64,000 nt of DNA. It comes from Microbacteriaceae bacterium. Lineage in GTDB: Bacteria > Actinomycetota > Actinomycetes > Actinomycetales > Microbacteriaceae. The notes beneath the pieces are model-generated. The model saw only the letters and a program-made list of their open reading frames with translations, was not told the origin of the DNA and made no database searches. The position numbers and the translations under genes are program-made. Positions 1 to 8,245 of this stretch are shown here, piece by piece. The stretch spans positions 124,001 through 188,000 of the forward strand of contig SCRE01000008.1 in NCBI GenBank assembly GCA_004297935.1, written 5' to 3'. Numbering within the stretch: the first letter of the stretch is position 1; each line of letters starts with the position of its first letter.

Positions 1-543
1 GAGCAGGTTGCCTTGCTCGACGGCGACGACACGTCCATCGTCCAATGCCGCAACCACGGTCGCACGCGCGCCGACCGCCTCGACGATCGGAGCGCGGATG
101 AACACCGTGTGCATCGGCTCATCGCCGAGCACCGGGATCCGTAGGTCCGTCTCGAACGAGTCGAGTTGTGAGCCGAACGCGTTGCGGCGCACCGTGACAT
201 CGAGGCCGCCAAGCGTCTCCTGCCCTGCGATCGAATCGAGCACACGGTCCGCGAGCATGATCAATCCCGCGCACGTTCCGTAGATCGGAACGCCGGAGGC
301 GATCGCCTGCCGCAGCGGTGCGACCAGTTCGAAGGTGCGCGACAGCTTGTCCATCACGCTCGACTCACCGCCCGGAATGATCAGCCCGTCGACGGAGGCG
401 AGCTCGCTCGGGCGGCGCACGGCGACGGCATCCACTCCGAGTGCGCGCAACACGGCGAGATGCTCTCGAAAATCGCCCTGGAGCGCAAGCACGCCGACGC
501 GCACCGCGACCTCGTCGGAGTTGTTCGTCGCGTTACCAGCCAC
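1..543 (-). CDS. pdxT: Pyridoxal 5'-phosphate synthase glutaminase subunit PdxT (C-terminus outside window)
   Basis: The protein read on the minus strand has the class I glutaminase pattern of PdxT: the N-terminal [10 protein letters not shown] segment, the [11 protein letters not shown] glutamine-binding loop and the nucleophile elbow [10 protein letters not shown] containing the catalytic cysteine. PdxT releases ammonia from glutamine and passes it to PdxS, which lies immediately upstream and whose stop codon it overlaps or abuts, as expected for subunits of one complex. The C-terminal part with the catalytic His and Glu lies beyond base 1. I put the start at a GTG at 543, overlapping pdxS. 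A GTG at 504 preceded by GAGG is an equally possible start. Confidence 0.93.
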   Translation of the reverse strand, partial: MAGNATNNSDEVAVRVGVLALQGDFREHLAVLRALGVDAVAVRRPSELASVDGLIIPGGESSVMDKLSRTFELVAPLRQAIASGVPIYGTCAGLIMLADRVLDSIAGQETLGGLDVTVRRNAFGSQLDSFETDLRIPVLGDEPMHTVFIRAPIVEAVGARATVVAALDDGRVVAVEQGNLL

Positions 544-1435
544 GTTCGGCGAGCCGGTGCGGTGCGGGCAGGTCGGACACGTTGATGCCGACCATCGCCT
601 CGCCGAGTCCGCGCGAGACCTCGGCGATCACGCTTGCATCGTCGTAGAACGTGGTCGCCTTGACGATCGCCGCCGCGCGACGCGCCGGATCGCCCGACTT
701 GAAGATGCCGCTGCCGACGAACACGCCGTCCGCACCGAGCTGCATCATCATCGCGGCATCGGCCGGGGTCGCGACTCCGCCCGCGGTGAACAGCACGACG
801 GGCAGTTTGCCGGTCTGCGCGATCTCGGCGACGAGCTCGTACGGGGCCTGCAATTCCTTGGCGGCGACGTACAGCTCGTCGGTGCGCAGCGAACTGAGCG
901 CCGCGATCTCCGAGGTGATCTTGCGGATGTGCTTGGTCGCCTCCGACACGTCGCCCGTGCCGGCCTCACCCTTCGAGCGGATCATTGCGGCACCCTCGTT
1001 GATCCGACGAAGCGCCTCACCGAGATTCGTGGCACCGCAGACGAACGGAACGGTGAACTGCCACTTGTCGATGTGGTTGAGATAGTCGGCCGGGCTGAGC
1101 ACCTCGGATTCGTCGATGTAGTCGACGTCGAGTGCCTGCAGAACCTGAGCCTCGACGAAATGTCCGATACGAGCCTTGGCCATGACCGGGATCGAAACCT
1201 CGGCGATGATCGACTCGATCAGATCGGGGTCGCTCATCCGGGCGACGCCGCCCTGCGAGCGGATGTCCGCCGGTACTCGCTCCAACGCCATCACGGCGAC
1301 CGCGCCGGCGTCTTCTGCGATACGAGCCTGCTCTGCGGTGACGACGTCCATGATGACGCCGCCCTTGAGCATCTCGGCAAGACCGCGCTTGACGCGGTTG
1401 GAGCCGACCTGGGACGTGGCGGTGCTTTCACTCAT
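533..1435 (-). CDS. pdxS: Pyridoxal 5'-phosphate synthase lyase subunit PdxS
   Basis: 300-aa TIM-barrel protein of the PdxS/SNZ family. It condenses ribose 5-phosphate, glyceraldehyde 3-phosphate and ammonia supplied by PdxT into pyridoxal phosphate. Visible signatures include KGGVIMDVV near the N-terminus, [11 protein letters not shown], the MAKARIGHF strand, the phosphate-binding GEAGTGD loop and the C-terminal [14 protein letters not shown]. Length matches the family. The start is the ATG of MSESTATSQ; the reading frame extends 16 codons further upstream, but that part overlaps the preceding gene and does not resemble the family. It is probably in one operon with the HIT gene and thrS, 11 bp from the HIT stop. 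Confidence 0.97.
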   Translation of the reverse strand: MSESTATSQVGSNRVKRGLAEMLKGGVIMDVVTAEQARIAEDAGAVAVMALERVPADIRSQGGVARMSDPDLIESIIAEVSIPVMAKARIGHFVEAQVLQALDVDYIDESEVLSPADYLNHIDKWQFTVPFVCGATNLGEALRRINEGAAMIRSKGEAGTGDVSEATKHIRKITSEIAALSSLRTDELYVAAKELQAPYELVAEIAQTGKLPVVLFTAGGVATPADAAMMMQLGADGVFVGSGIFKSGDPARRAAAIVKATTFYDDASVIAEVSRGLGEAMVGINVSDLPAPHRLAERGW

Positions 1436-1446
1436 AACAACAAATC

Positions 1447-2097
1447 CTACTCGGGTCGGGGTGTGTGCTTCTGGGCCGGCCACGCCTCGGCGATGGCCTG
1501 ACGGACCTCACCGAGCAATTGCGGCAGCGCTTTCGTCTTCGCGATGATCGGCAGGAAATTGGCGTCGGATGCCCACCGCGGCACGATGTGCTGGTGCAGG
1601 TGGGAGGCGATCCCGGCTCCGGCGGTCGCACCCTGGTTCATTCCGATGTTGAAGCCGTCGTTGCGCGAGACCGCGCGGATCACCCGCATCGCCGTCTGCG
1701 TGATCTCGGCCAGCTCGGCGACCTCCTCCGGCGTCGCATCGTCGTACGACGAGACATGCCGGTACGGGCATACCAGCATGTGACCGCTGTTGTACGGGAA
1801 CAGGTTCAGCAGCGCGTAGCCGGTGCGACCGCGGTGCACGATCAGCGACTCCTCGTCGGGCAGCTGAGGCGCGACGCAGAACGGGCAGTCGTCGCCGTGC
1901 GGCTGCTTCTGGCCCTGCTGGATGTAGACCATCCGATGCGGCGTCCACAGCCGTTGGAACTCATCGGGCACTCCGACCAGGTGTGACGGGTCGGCCATGA
2001 TCGCCGATTGCGCAGCGCCGGAGTCAGGCGACGCGCTGCCGTCGCCGGACGCGCGGTGGTCGCCGGACGCGTAGTCGTCGAGGGTCAGGCGGACCAT
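1447..2097 (-). CDS. HIT-domain protein, probable Ap4A phosphorylase/hydrolase-like
   Basis: 216-aa histidine-triad protein. The triad is visible as [11 protein letters not shown] near residue 175, preceded by [21 protein letters not shown] lies near residue 73, as in the zinc-containing actinobacterial branch. The mycobacterial protein in the same position, directly after thrS, is an Ap4A phosphorylase, so cleavage of diadenosine polyphosphates is the likely activity (family knowledge plus synteny, not proved here). The start overlaps the thrS stop by 13 bp, suggesting translational coupling. The first 30 residues are a low-complexity Ala-Ser-Gly-Asp run built from an imperfect 18-bp repeat and are likely disordered. 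Confidence 0.88.
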   Translation of the reverse strand: MVRLTLDDYASGDHRASGDGSASPDSGAAQSAIMADPSHLVGVPDEFQRLWTPHRMVYIQQGQKQPHGDDCPFCVAPQLPDEESLIVHRGRTGYALLNLFPYNSGHMLVCPYRHVSSYDDATPEEVAELAEITQTAMRVIRAVSRNDGFNIGMNQGATAGAGIASHLHQHIVPRWASDANFLPIIAKTKALPQLLGEVRQAIAEAWPAQKHTPRPE

Positions 2098-4049
2098 GCG
2101 GTGACGACCTGCTCGTGCGAGTGAATGGATGCGACGATCCGCTGGATCGCATCCTTTACCGGAACACCGTTCAGTTGCGTGCCGTCACGGAACCGGAAGC
2201 TGACCGCTCCGTTGCTGCGATCCTCTTCACCGACGATCAACTGGAACGGTGCCTTCGACATCGTCGCGTTACGGATCTTCTTCGGCATCCGATCGTCTGA
2301 ATCGTCGACGTGGGCCCGCACGCCCTGCGACTTCAGCCGTGCGATCACATCGTCGAGGAAGTCGACATATTCTTCCGCGACCGGGATACCGATCACCTGA
2401 ACCGGGGCGAGCCAGACCGGGAACGCGCCGGCGTAGTGTTCGAGCAGGATGGCGAAGAACCGCTCGATCGAACCGAGAAGGGCTCGGTGGATCATGACCG
2501 GCTGCTGTCGGGAACCGTCCGGTGCCGTGTACTGCAGTTCGAACAATTCTGGCTGGTTGAAGTCGAGCTGCACCGTCGACAGCTGCCAGGTGCGGCCGAT
2601 CGCGTCGCGGGCCTGCACCGAGATCTTCGGGCCGTAGAACGCCGCACCGCCCGGGTCCGGTACCAGGTCGAGACCGGATTCCACAGCGACCTCGCGCAGT
2701 GTCTGTGTGGCCTGATCCCAGATGTCGTCGTCACCGACGTATTTCTCCGGGTCCTTCGTCGACAGTTCCAGATAGAAGTCGCTCAGCCCGTATCCGCGGA
2801 GCGTCTCCAGAACGAATTCGAGCTGCCTGGTCACTTCCGCCTTGACCTGGCCCGGCGTCACATAGACGTGGGCGTCGTCCTGGGTCAGGCCACGCACGCG
2901 GGTCAGCCCGGCAAGTGTCCCGCTCTTCTCATACCGATAGACCGTGCCGAACTCGGCCAGCCGCAGAGGGAGCTCGCGATAGCTGCGGCCACGTGCGCGG
3001 AAGATCAGGTTGTGCATCGGGCAATTCATCGGCTTCAGGTAGTAGTCCTGACCCTGCTTGGTGATGTTGCCGTCGGCATCGACCTCTTCGTCGAGGTGCA
3101 TCGGGGGGAACATGCCCTCCTTGTACCAGGAAAGGTGCTGGCTGATCTCGAACAGGTGCCCCTTCGTGATGTGCGGCGTGTTGACGAGCTCGTAACCGTT
3201 CTCAAGCAGGCGTGCACGGAGGTAGTTCTCTATCTCGGCACGGATGATTCCGCCCTTGGGGTGGAAGACGGCGAGTCCCGAGCCGATCTCCTCCGGAAAA
3301 CTGAACAGATCCAGTTCGGCACCGAGTTTGCGGTGATCACGCTTGGCGGCCTCCGCCATGCGTGCCTGGTAGGCGCGTAAGTCGTCCTTGGTGGGCCAGG
3401 CCGTGCCGTAGACGCGCTGCAACTGCGGGTTCTTCTCCGACCCGCGCCAGTATGCGGCCGCCACCCGGGTGAGTGCATAGCCGTTGCCGATCAGACGGGT
3501 GTTCGGCAGGTGCGGGCCGCGGCAGAGGTCTTTCCAGACCGTATCCCCCGTCTTCGGGTCGACGTTGTCGTACATGGTCAGCTCCGCGCCGCCGACCTCC
3601 ACGGATTCGTTGTCCTCGCCCGACGGGTGGCCTTTGAGCCCGATCAGCTCGAGCTTGTACGGCTGATCGGCCAGTTCTGCTCGCGCCTGCTCCTCCGTGA
3701 CGATACGACGCACGAATCGTTGACCCTGTCGGACGATCCGCTCCATGGCCTTGCGCAGCGCTGTGAGGTCCTCCGGCGTGAACGGGTCCACGACATCGAA
3801 GTCGTAGTAGAAGCCGTCTGTGATCGGCGGTCCGATTCCGAGCTTCGCCTCCGGGTTGATCGACTGCACGGCCTGAGCGAGCACGTGCGCCGCCGAGTGC
3901 CGCAGGATGCTCATCCCATCCGCGGAGTCAATCGTGACCGGCTCCACCGTGTCATCGTCCGTCACCTGTGTGGCGAGGTCCTTCAGCTCACCGTTGACGC
4001 GGATCGCGACAACGGACCGGTCGGTGAATAGCTGGAAGCCGTCAGACAC
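2085..4049 (-). CDS. thrS: Threonine--tRNA ligase
   Basis: About 654-aa class II aminoacyl-tRNA synthetase. In order: an N-terminal TGS-like domain, the editing domain with [11 protein letters not shown] (HxxxH), the catalytic core with the zinc-ligand segment [16 protein letters not shown] and [14 protein letters not shown], and a C-terminal anticodon-binding domain (PVQVIGIPV onward). It charges tRNA-Thr in the cytoplasm. The chosen start is a GTG ([11 protein letters not shown]) with GGAG 4 nt upstream. A TTG seven codons earlier extends the frame but has no ribosome binding site. It is the first gene of the apparent thrS-HIT-pdxS-pdxT operon. Confidence 0.97.
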   Translation of the reverse strand: MSDGFQLFTDRSVVAIRVNGELKDLATQVTDDDTVEPVTIDSADGMSILRHSAAHVLAQAVQSINPEAKLGIGPPITDGFYYDFDVVDPFTPEDLTALRKAMERIVRQGQRFVRRIVTEEQARAELADQPYKLELIGLKGHPSGEDNESVEVGGAELTMYDNVDPKTGDTVWKDLCRGPHLPNTRLIGNGYALTRVAAAYWRGSEKNPQLQRVYGTAWPTKDDLRAYQARMAEAAKRDHRKLGAELDLFSFPEEIGSGLAVFHPKGGIIRAEIENYLRARLLENGYELVNTPHITKGHLFEISQHLSWYKEGMFPPMHLDEEVDADGNITKQGQDYYLKPMNCPMHNLIFRARGRSYRELPLRLAEFGTVYRYEKSGTLAGLTRVRGLTQDDAHVYVTPGQVKAEVTRQLEFVLETLRGYGLSDFYLELSTKDPEKYVGDDDIWDQATQTLREVAVESGLDLVPDPGGAAFYGPKISVQARDAIGRTWQLSTVQLDFNQPELFELQYTAPDGSRQQPVMIHRALLGSIERFFAILLEHYAGAFPVWLAPVQVIGIPVAEEYVDFLDDVIARLKSQGVRAHVDDSDDRMPKKIRNATMSKAPFQLIVGEEDRSNGAVSFRFRDGTQLNGVPVKDAIQRIVASIHSHEQVVTAWSA

Positions 4050-4133
4050 CTGTCTCCACTTTCTGTTCAATCGGACATTCCAACTTTAGTAGAGCACGCC
4101 CACGGCCTCTCGCCGGTAGTGGTCGGCTGGGCC

Positions 4134-4139
4134 TACGAT
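4134..4139 (+). promoter_or_regulatory. -10 element of a leaderless promoter for the membrane protein
   Basis: TACGAT followed by 6 nt and the GTG start. The spacing puts transcription initiation at or next to the start codon, and no Shine-Dalgarno sequence is visible. Confidence 0.5.
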
Positions 4140-4145
4140 TGCCTG

Positions 4146-4613
4146 GTGAGTCAAATTGATACAGCAGCCGTTGCGTCGACGGACGAGAACAACTCGGCGA
4201 ATGAGAACACGTCGGTAGAGGAGCAGAGCTCCGTCGTTCGCGCGTTGGCGGGCGAACTTCCCGGCCGGCTCGGGGACGCCCTCGCGACGCTCGTGGTCGT
4301 GTTGACCCTCGCGCTCGGCGTGTGGAGTCTCATCATCACTTGGAGCGGGAATTCGGCATATGGACCGTCGTTGTTCAATGCCGTCGTGGTCGGCACGTTG
4401 GTGGGTGGCGTTGCCCTGTATGCGCACAAGACCTTCAGTTACGTCATTGCGATCGTCGGTGCGATCGCCTGGCTGATCGTGTCCGCGCTGCCGCTGGTTC
4501 CGATTGCACAGCTGATCCTGCAGACGGCGACGATCACCTTGATGGGCTACGGCGTCGTCGTGGCGATCTGCGCCGTCGGCTACAACAAGCGCCGCTACTC
4601 GTACTCCGACTGA
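4146..4613 (+). CDS. Small actinobacterial membrane protein of unknown function
   Basis: 155-aa protein with an acidic, Ser/Asn-rich N-terminal tail of about 40 residues, followed by four predicted hydrophobic segments (around residues 46-66, 74-93, 97-118 and 122-144) and a short basic-aromatic C-terminus. I do not recognise a catalytic motif. The start is taken as the GTG at 4146 because TACGAT ends 6 nt upstream, the spacing of a leaderless transcript; an in-frame ATG at 4119 would lie upstream of that promoter. It is divergent from thrS and followed by a bidirectional terminator. Confidence 0.8.
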   Translation: MSQIDTAAVASTDENNSANENTSVEEQSSVVRALAGELPGRLGDALATLVVVLTLALGVWSLIITWSGNSAYGPSLFNAVVVGTLVGGVALYAHKTFSYVIAIVGAIAWLIVSALPLVPIAQLILQTATITLMGYGVVVAICAVGYNKRRYSYSD

Positions 4614-4624
4614 GCCGCGCGAGA

Positions 4625-4649
4625 AAAACCCCTGGGCCCCAGGGGTTTT
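4625..4649. terminator. Bidirectional intrinsic terminator
   Basis: Near-perfect inverted repeat with A-tract, CCCCTGG arm, short loop, complementary arm and T-tract. It lies between the plus-strand membrane protein gene and the minus-strand tRNA operon, and gives a GC hairpin followed by U's in both directions. Confidence 0.85.
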
Positions 4650-4653
4650 CAAG

Positions 4654-4725
4654 TGGGCGATACTGGGATCGAACCAGTGACCTCTTCCGTGTCAGGGAAG
4701 CGCGCTACCGCTGCGCCAATCGCCC
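4654..4725 (-). tRNA. tRNA-Val (anticodon GAC)
   Basis: 72-nt cloverleaf read on the minus strand. The 7-bp acceptor stem GGGCGAT/ATCGCCC is followed by discriminator A; the anticodon stem CTTCC/GGAAG encloses the loop CTGACAC with anticodon GAC; the T-arm contains GGTTCGATCC. No CCA is encoded. It is the last of three tRNAs in a minus-strand run. Confidence 0.96.
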
Positions 4726-4743
4726 GGTCGTGAGTGAGGATGG

Positions 4744-4814
4744 AGGTGGCGACGGGATTCGAACCCGTGTATACGGCTTTGCAGGCCGCTGCCTCGCCTC
4801 TCGGCCACGCCACC
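4744..4814 (-). tRNA. tRNA-Cys (anticodon GCA)
   Basis: 71-nt cloverleaf on the minus strand with acceptor stem GGTGGCG/CGCCACC, discriminator U as usual for tRNA-Cys, anticodon loop with GCA and T-loop GGTTCGAATCC. It is the middle gene of the Gly-Cys-Val run. Confidence 0.96.
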
Positions 4815-4865
4815 GTGTGTGGGTTCCCACATCCATGCACCAGCCCGAAGACCGACACACACTCG

Positions 4866-4937
4866 AGCGGATGACGAGATTCGAACTCGCGACCCTCACC
4901 TTGGCAAGGTGATGCGCTACCACTGCGCCACATCCGC
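4866..4937 (-). tRNA. tRNA-Gly (anticodon GCC)
   Basis: 72-nt cloverleaf on the minus strand with acceptor stem GCGGATG/CATCCGC, anticodon loop TGCCAAG (GCC) and T-arm GAGTTCGAATCTC. It is the first gene of the run, about 28 bp downstream of a recognisable promoter. Confidence 0.96.
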
Positions 4938-4964
4938 AATGCCCGCATTTCTGCGTGCTTTGAA

Positions 4965-4994
4965 ACTGTAGCCGATAGACCCGGCGATATTCAA
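4965..4994 (-). promoter_or_regulatory. Promoter of the tRNA-Gly/Cys/Val run
   Basis: On the minus strand, TTGAAT and TACAGT are separated by 18 nt and lie 28 nt before the first base of tRNA-Gly. This is a good match to a primary sigma factor promoter for a stable-RNA operon. Confidence 0.6.
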
Positions 4995-5120
4995 ACCGAC
5001 GCGGTCATGTTGCGAATCTCGGGTGCGGCTTCGTCGTCGGTGCCGCTCGATGTGCGCTGTGCCCGCATCCTCGGCTAGTATCGAGTCTCGCGGCACGCAC
5101 TGGTACGCAGGCCGCAAGAT

Positions 5121-5193
5121 GGGCGATTGGCGCAGTTGGTAGCGCGCTTCCTTCACACGGAAGAGGTCATCGGTTCAAGTCCGGTATCGCCCA
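5121..5193 (+). tRNA. tRNA-Val (anticodon CAC)
   Basis: 73-nt cloverleaf on the plus strand with acceptor stem GGGCGAT/ATCGCCC, anticodon stem CTTCC/GGAAG around TTCACAC (CAC), T-arm GGTTCAAGTCC and discriminator A. It is close in sequence to the minus-strand tRNA-Val(GAC) about 0.4 kb away. Its last 38 bases recur at 8181-8218, marking it as the integration target of an element. TAGTAT at 5076-5081 could be its -10 element. Confidence 0.96.
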
Positions 5194-5195
5194 CA
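5156..5195 (+). repeat. Left att-like repeat (3' end of tRNA-Val CAC)
   Basis: Forty bases running from the 3' side of the anticodon arm of tRNA-Val(CAC) to two bases past the gene. They recur at 8181-8220 with one mismatch (A at 5178, C at 8203). This is the geometry left by tyrosine-recombinase integration into a tRNA gene. Confidence 0.8.
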
Positions 5196-5200
5196 GCAGA

Positions 5201-5226
5201 GAGTCCCTGGTCAGGCCAGGGGTTCT
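5201..5226 (+). terminator. Probable terminator of tRNA-Val(CAC)
   Basis: Hairpin CCCTGG-TCAGG-CCAGGG immediately after the tRNA, followed by GTTCTC. The T-run is weak, so efficiency is uncertain. Confidence 0.5.
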
Positions 5227-5580
5227 CGTGTCTTCGCCTGCCGGGGTAACGCCGTTGCGACGCCAGGAATCACCCCAAAATCACCCCGAGACGCAGATCA
5301 GGTCTCGCGCGCTCGCTGACAAGCTACCGACTGAGGCCGCGCGTGTGGCTTGTTGCTTGGCCGCTCTCAGTGCCAGCGCCGAAGCTGCTGATGTCGGGCA
5401 GCCGTCACCAACGAGTTGGCCTCGGACACATCCCCGACAGCGGCTGGCATCGCCGGTCGGGAACTCACGACGTCCCCGATCCGTGCTCTTCCAACGTAAG
5501 GAACACCAACGGGCTGCTGCGTCAGTATTTCCCGAAAGGCACGGACTTGTCAGTGCACTCACCCGAGCGGCTGCTCGACG
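5227..5580. other. Gene-free stretch at the left end of the island
   Basis: About 350 bp between the tRNA terminator and the hydrolase stop codon. The frames here have no recognisable protein similarity. An integrase gene is expected at this position next to the att repeat, but I cannot identify one; the stretch may be decayed element DNA. Confidence 0.4.
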
Positions 5581-6387
5581 TCACCGTTCGAGGGTCCTGA
5601 CGAACGCCATCAGGTCGGAGGCGACTCGCTCGGGCTGTTCCCACAGGATCAGGTGGCCGCTGTTCTCGTAGATGAGAAGCCGTGACCCCGGGATTGCTGC
5701 CGTGAGGGCTTGCTCGTCTTCGTACGACAGCAGTTCGTCCCGGTCTCCCCAGACGATGAGGGTGGGTGTCGTTATCGTCCCCATTCGGGTGGGAGGTTCA
5801 GCTGTCAGCAGCCCCTTGAGCGCTTCGCGCCAGACATGAGCCGGCATCCTGAGCCCGTCGTGAACTCGGTCGTCGATGTACCATTTGGGTACACGCTGGA
5901 AGCGGGGGAACCACGTCAGGAACTCCCGTACCCATGTCGGGTCGATAGGATCCGTGAGTCGGTCGACCTCCTCTGCGAAGGACGGCTTACCCGGCAACGT
6001 ACGGGGAGCCCCGATGAGGAGGAGACCAGCCACACGCTCCGGCATCGAGACGGCTACCTGCTGGGCGACATACCCACCGCTGGAGGATCCCACGAGCACT
6101 GCCGTGGAAATGCCATGTTCGTTCATGAACGCGGGGATGTCGTCGGCGAAATCCTGAAGGAGGTATCCGGCCGCGGGCTTGTCAGCCTCGCCGTGACCAC
6201 GTTGATCCATTGCAAACACCCGTAGCTCGGGTGGTAGCAGTGGGAGGAGTCGATCAAAGGAGTGCCGGGACTCGCCCCACGCATGCAGCAGCAGGACTAC
6301 GGTTCCGGACGAAGCCCCGCGCACCACACCAGGGAGAGTCACACCAGTGGAGAGCCGGACCCTGGGGATCGCTTGATCCTCGTACAT
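5581..6387 (-). CDS. Alpha/beta-fold hydrolase
   Basis: 268-aa hydrolase. Visible are the oxyanion strand VVLLLHAWGESRHSF, the DQRGHGEADKP loop, the nucleophile elbow VGSSSGGYVAQQ (Ser near residue 102), the acid in IVWGDRDELLSYE and the catalytic histidine in ENSGHLILWEQPE. This is a complete Ser-Asp-His triad. Substrate cannot be read from the sequence. The chosen start is the ATG of MYEDQAIPRV; 14 more upstream codons are open but unlike the family. It lies within the tRNA-flanked island downstream of a 98-aa gene on the same strand, and both are divergent from a LuxR regulator. Confidence 0.88.
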   Translation of the reverse strand: MYEDQAIPRVRLSTGVTLPGVVRGASSGTVVLLLHAWGESRHSFDRLLPLLPPELRVFAMDQRGHGEADKPAAGYLLQDFADDIPAFMNEHGISTAVLVGSSSGGYVAQQVAVSMPERVAGLLLIGAPRTLPGKPSFAEEVDRLTDPIDPTWVREFLTWFPRFQRVPKWYIDDRVHDGLRMPAHVWREALKGLLTAEPPTRMGTITTPTLIVWGDRDELLSYEDEQALTAAIPGSRLLIYENSGHLILWEQPERVASDLMAFVRTLER

Positions 6388-6538
6388 GGAGACAACGCTA
6401 ACCCCTGGCCGAAAGTGTGAGGTCGGCATTCTCGCCCGCTGTCCGATGCTCGGCGTGGGGTGTGCGGCCCCTCTTGGTGTTGCGCCGATGGTTTTCGCCG
6501 GTTCCGTTGCAAAACGTTCCGCTTACGGTACACCAGCG

Positions 6539-6835
6539 TCACACCACGAGTTCGGTGACTTCCTTGGTCTCGAGGATCTGCGTTCGCGGCTCACCGCCGA
6601 GCGCGGGTCCAGCGGCACCGGACTTCCAGACCTGTTTCATCGCGGCCAGGAGCTGTTCGGCTTGCGTGACAGTCTCGAATTCAAGATCGATCAACACATA
6701 ACGCGGGTTGTCAACTGGCTGGTAGATGGCGTACCGCTGCACGCCTGCTTTGCCTCGTCCTGCAGGGTCCCGGTCAAACGCGTTCTTCCAGGTGGCGAAA
6801 TCTTGAGTGGGATGTTCAATCCGAAGAATAGGCAT
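6539..6835 (-). CDS. 98-aa conserved hypothetical protein, possibly ferredoxin-fold (dimeric alpha/beta barrel-like)
   Basis: Small soluble protein starting MPILRIEHPTQDFATWKNAF, with a strand-helix-strand pattern (RYVLIDLEFETVTQAEQLLAAMKQVW). This resembles short actinobacterial proteins of the antibiotic-biosynthesis-monooxygenase/cyclase-like fold, but I see no catalytic motif and assign no function. The start ATG has AGGAAG about 10 nt upstream. It sits between the hydrolase (same strand) and the LuxR gene (divergent), so the latter may control it. Confidence 0.75.
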   Translation of the reverse strand: MPILRIEHPTQDFATWKNAFDRDPAGRGKAGVQRYAIYQPVDNPRYVLIDLEFETVTQAEQLLAAMKQVWKSGAAGPALGGEPRTQILETKEVTELVV

Positions 6836-6973
6836 GGTTCCTGCTTCCTTGAGAGGGTGTTCTTGGAACTTAGGTTTAGCTGTCCCCGCGCTCAGCAACC
6901 ATCCCAGCTCTCTGGGATCTTTTCAGTCCCGGGAGGGCATGTCCGTCACGACCAGGTCGCGCTCTGTCGGGCG

Positions 6974-6979
6974 TATCGT
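6974..6979 (+). promoter_or_regulatory. -10 element for the LuxR-family gene
   Basis: TATCGT followed by 6 nt and GTG, consistent with a leaderless transcript. No ribosome binding site precedes this GTG. Confidence 0.4.
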
Positions 6980-6985
6980 CGAGAC

Positions 6986-8044
6986 GTGGTCACAGCGTTG
7001 ACACGCACCAACGTGCGAGAGCGGATCGAGCGCCTCAGCGAGGCGGCATCCGATGCGAGAACGTTTCGCGCTGACGTTCTTAGCGAACTGCATCGTGTGG
7101 TTGGCTTCGACGCGCACGTGTGGCTACTTACGGATCCAGTGACCACCGTCGGTTCCGACCCTCACGCGGATGTCCCGGCGTTCGGCCAACTGCCATCCCT
7201 CATCAAGTTCAAGTACCTGACGACGGTCAATCGATGGAGCGATTTGGCAATACGCCAGATGGAGGTTGCGTCGCTTGTTGAGGCGACCGGCGCAGATTTG
7301 GCGAAGAGCCTTCTCTGGAGGGAAGTCCTCAAGAATTACGGGGTCACCGATGTCGCATCCGTTGTCATGGCCGACCGTTACGGTTGCTGGGGTTTTCTTG
7401 ATTTATGGCGCCGCGGTACCCCGCGCGCATTCGATGACGATGAGATTGCGTTTCTCCGGGGGCTCGCGTCAGTGCTGACCCGTGCGCTTCGCGTGCGTCA
7501 GTCCGCCACGTTTTCAACCACTCCGCCGTCTCGTCGGCGTGATAGCGGACCTATCGTGCTTGTTCTGAGTGAGGACCTCGAGGTCGTCAGCCAGACCGTC
7601 GCGGCGGAAGAGTGGCTTCGCACGCTCTTGCCGGCGGCACGCGACCTGCCGCCGGTGCCGGCAAGCGTATATAACTCGGCGGCGCAACTACTTGCGGTCG
7701 AACGCCGGGTTGACTTACATGAGGCTCGTGCTCGTGTGCATCTCGCGCGCGGCATGTGGATCACAGTTCGCGCTGCAAGATTAGGGACGCAGATCGCGGT
7801 ATCCCTCGAAGCCAGCTCACCCGACGAACGTCTCGAAGTCTTCGCGCTTGCACACGGCATGAGCGCACGCGAGGTGGAACTGCTGGGGATGCTCGCGGAC
7901 GGCAGTAATACGAAACTCATCGCCGAACGGATGTTCCTGTCGGAGCTGACCGTGCAGGATCACCTGAAATCAATTTTTGCGAAGTCGCAGACGCATAATC
8001 GCCGATCTCTTCTGGCGCAGATCTTCGGCACTCGCGCGGGCTGA
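6986..8044 (+). CDS. LuxR-family transcriptional regulator with N-terminal sensor-like region
   Basis: 352-aa protein. The last 60 residues form a LuxR-type helix-turn-helix (MSAREVELLGMLADG followed by TKLIAERMFLSELTVQDHLKSIFAK). The preceding 280 residues include a GAF-like N-terminal part (LHRVVGFDAHVWLLTDP; ADRYGCWGFLDLWRR), which suggests ligand sensing, though no ligand can be named. I start it at the GTG at 6986. The frame stays open 200 codons upstream, but that part overlaps the divergent 98-aa gene and looks non-coding. It is the probable local regulator of the island genes. Confidence 0.85.
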   Translation: MVTALTRTNVRERIERLSEAASDARTFRADVLSELHRVVGFDAHVWLLTDPVTTVGSDPHADVPAFGQLPSLIKFKYLTTVNRWSDLAIRQMEVASLVEATGADLAKSLLWREVLKNYGVTDVASVVMADRYGCWGFLDLWRRGTPRAFDDDEIAFLRGLASVLTRALRVRQSATFSTTPPSRRRDSGPIVLVLSEDLEVVSQTVAAEEWLRTLLPAARDLPPVPASVYNSAAQLLAVERRVDLHEARARVHLARGMWITVRAARLGTQIAVSLEASSPDERLEVFALAHGMSAREVELLGMLADGSNTKLIAERMFLSELTVQDHLKSIFAKSQTHNRRSLLAQIFGTRAG

Positions 8045-8180
8045 AGATCGCCCGACGAGTGACATTGCTCTTGCGAACCGCTCGAGCAGAGCGTCGAAGC
8101 GAGCAGGTTCGCAGATTTTCCTGCCTGCTGGCCGTTCCCCTTCCGGGCACCCGCTGCGTTGCCGACCCGCCATTGACGAC

Positions 8181-8220
8181 CACGGAAGAGGTCATCGGTT
8201 CACGTCCGGTATCGCCCACA
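8181..8220 (+). repeat. Right att-like repeat (tRNA-Val CAC 3' fragment)
   Basis: Forty-base copy of 5156-5195 with a single mismatch. It contains the 3' part of the anticodon stem, variable region, T-arm and 3' acceptor strand of tRNA-Val(CAC), but no 5' half, so it is not a functional tRNA. It marks the right end of the island, 25 bp before the amtB stop codon. Confidence 0.85.
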
Positions 8221-8245
8221 ACCGTGCCATCGTGCGGGAGGCGAC

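Larger units (their letters stand above)
5196..8220. mobile_element. Small genomic island integrated at tRNA-Val(CAC)
   Basis: About 3.0 kb delimited by direct repeats of the tRNA 3' end. Contents are an alpha/beta hydrolase, a 98-aa protein and a LuxR regulator. No integrase, transposase or phage gene is recognisable, so it is either a remnant that lost its integrase or a non-autonomous element. Flanking genes (tRNA cluster, amtB) look like core genome. Confidence 0.65.

Noticed and set aside
4938-5120. Possible small gene between the divergent tRNA genes
   Set aside because: The stretch contains the tRNA promoters; open frames run through tRNA sequence and have no start signal.
5228-5671. 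147-codon plus-strand frame at the island edge as an integrase remnant
   Set aside because: No tyrosine-recombinase motif (R..HxxR..Y) can be read in any frame, and it runs into the hydrolase on the other strand.
8050-8245. A second tRNA-Val gene at 8181
   Set aside because: Only the 3' half is present; there is no 5' acceptor strand or D-arm, so it is an att duplication.
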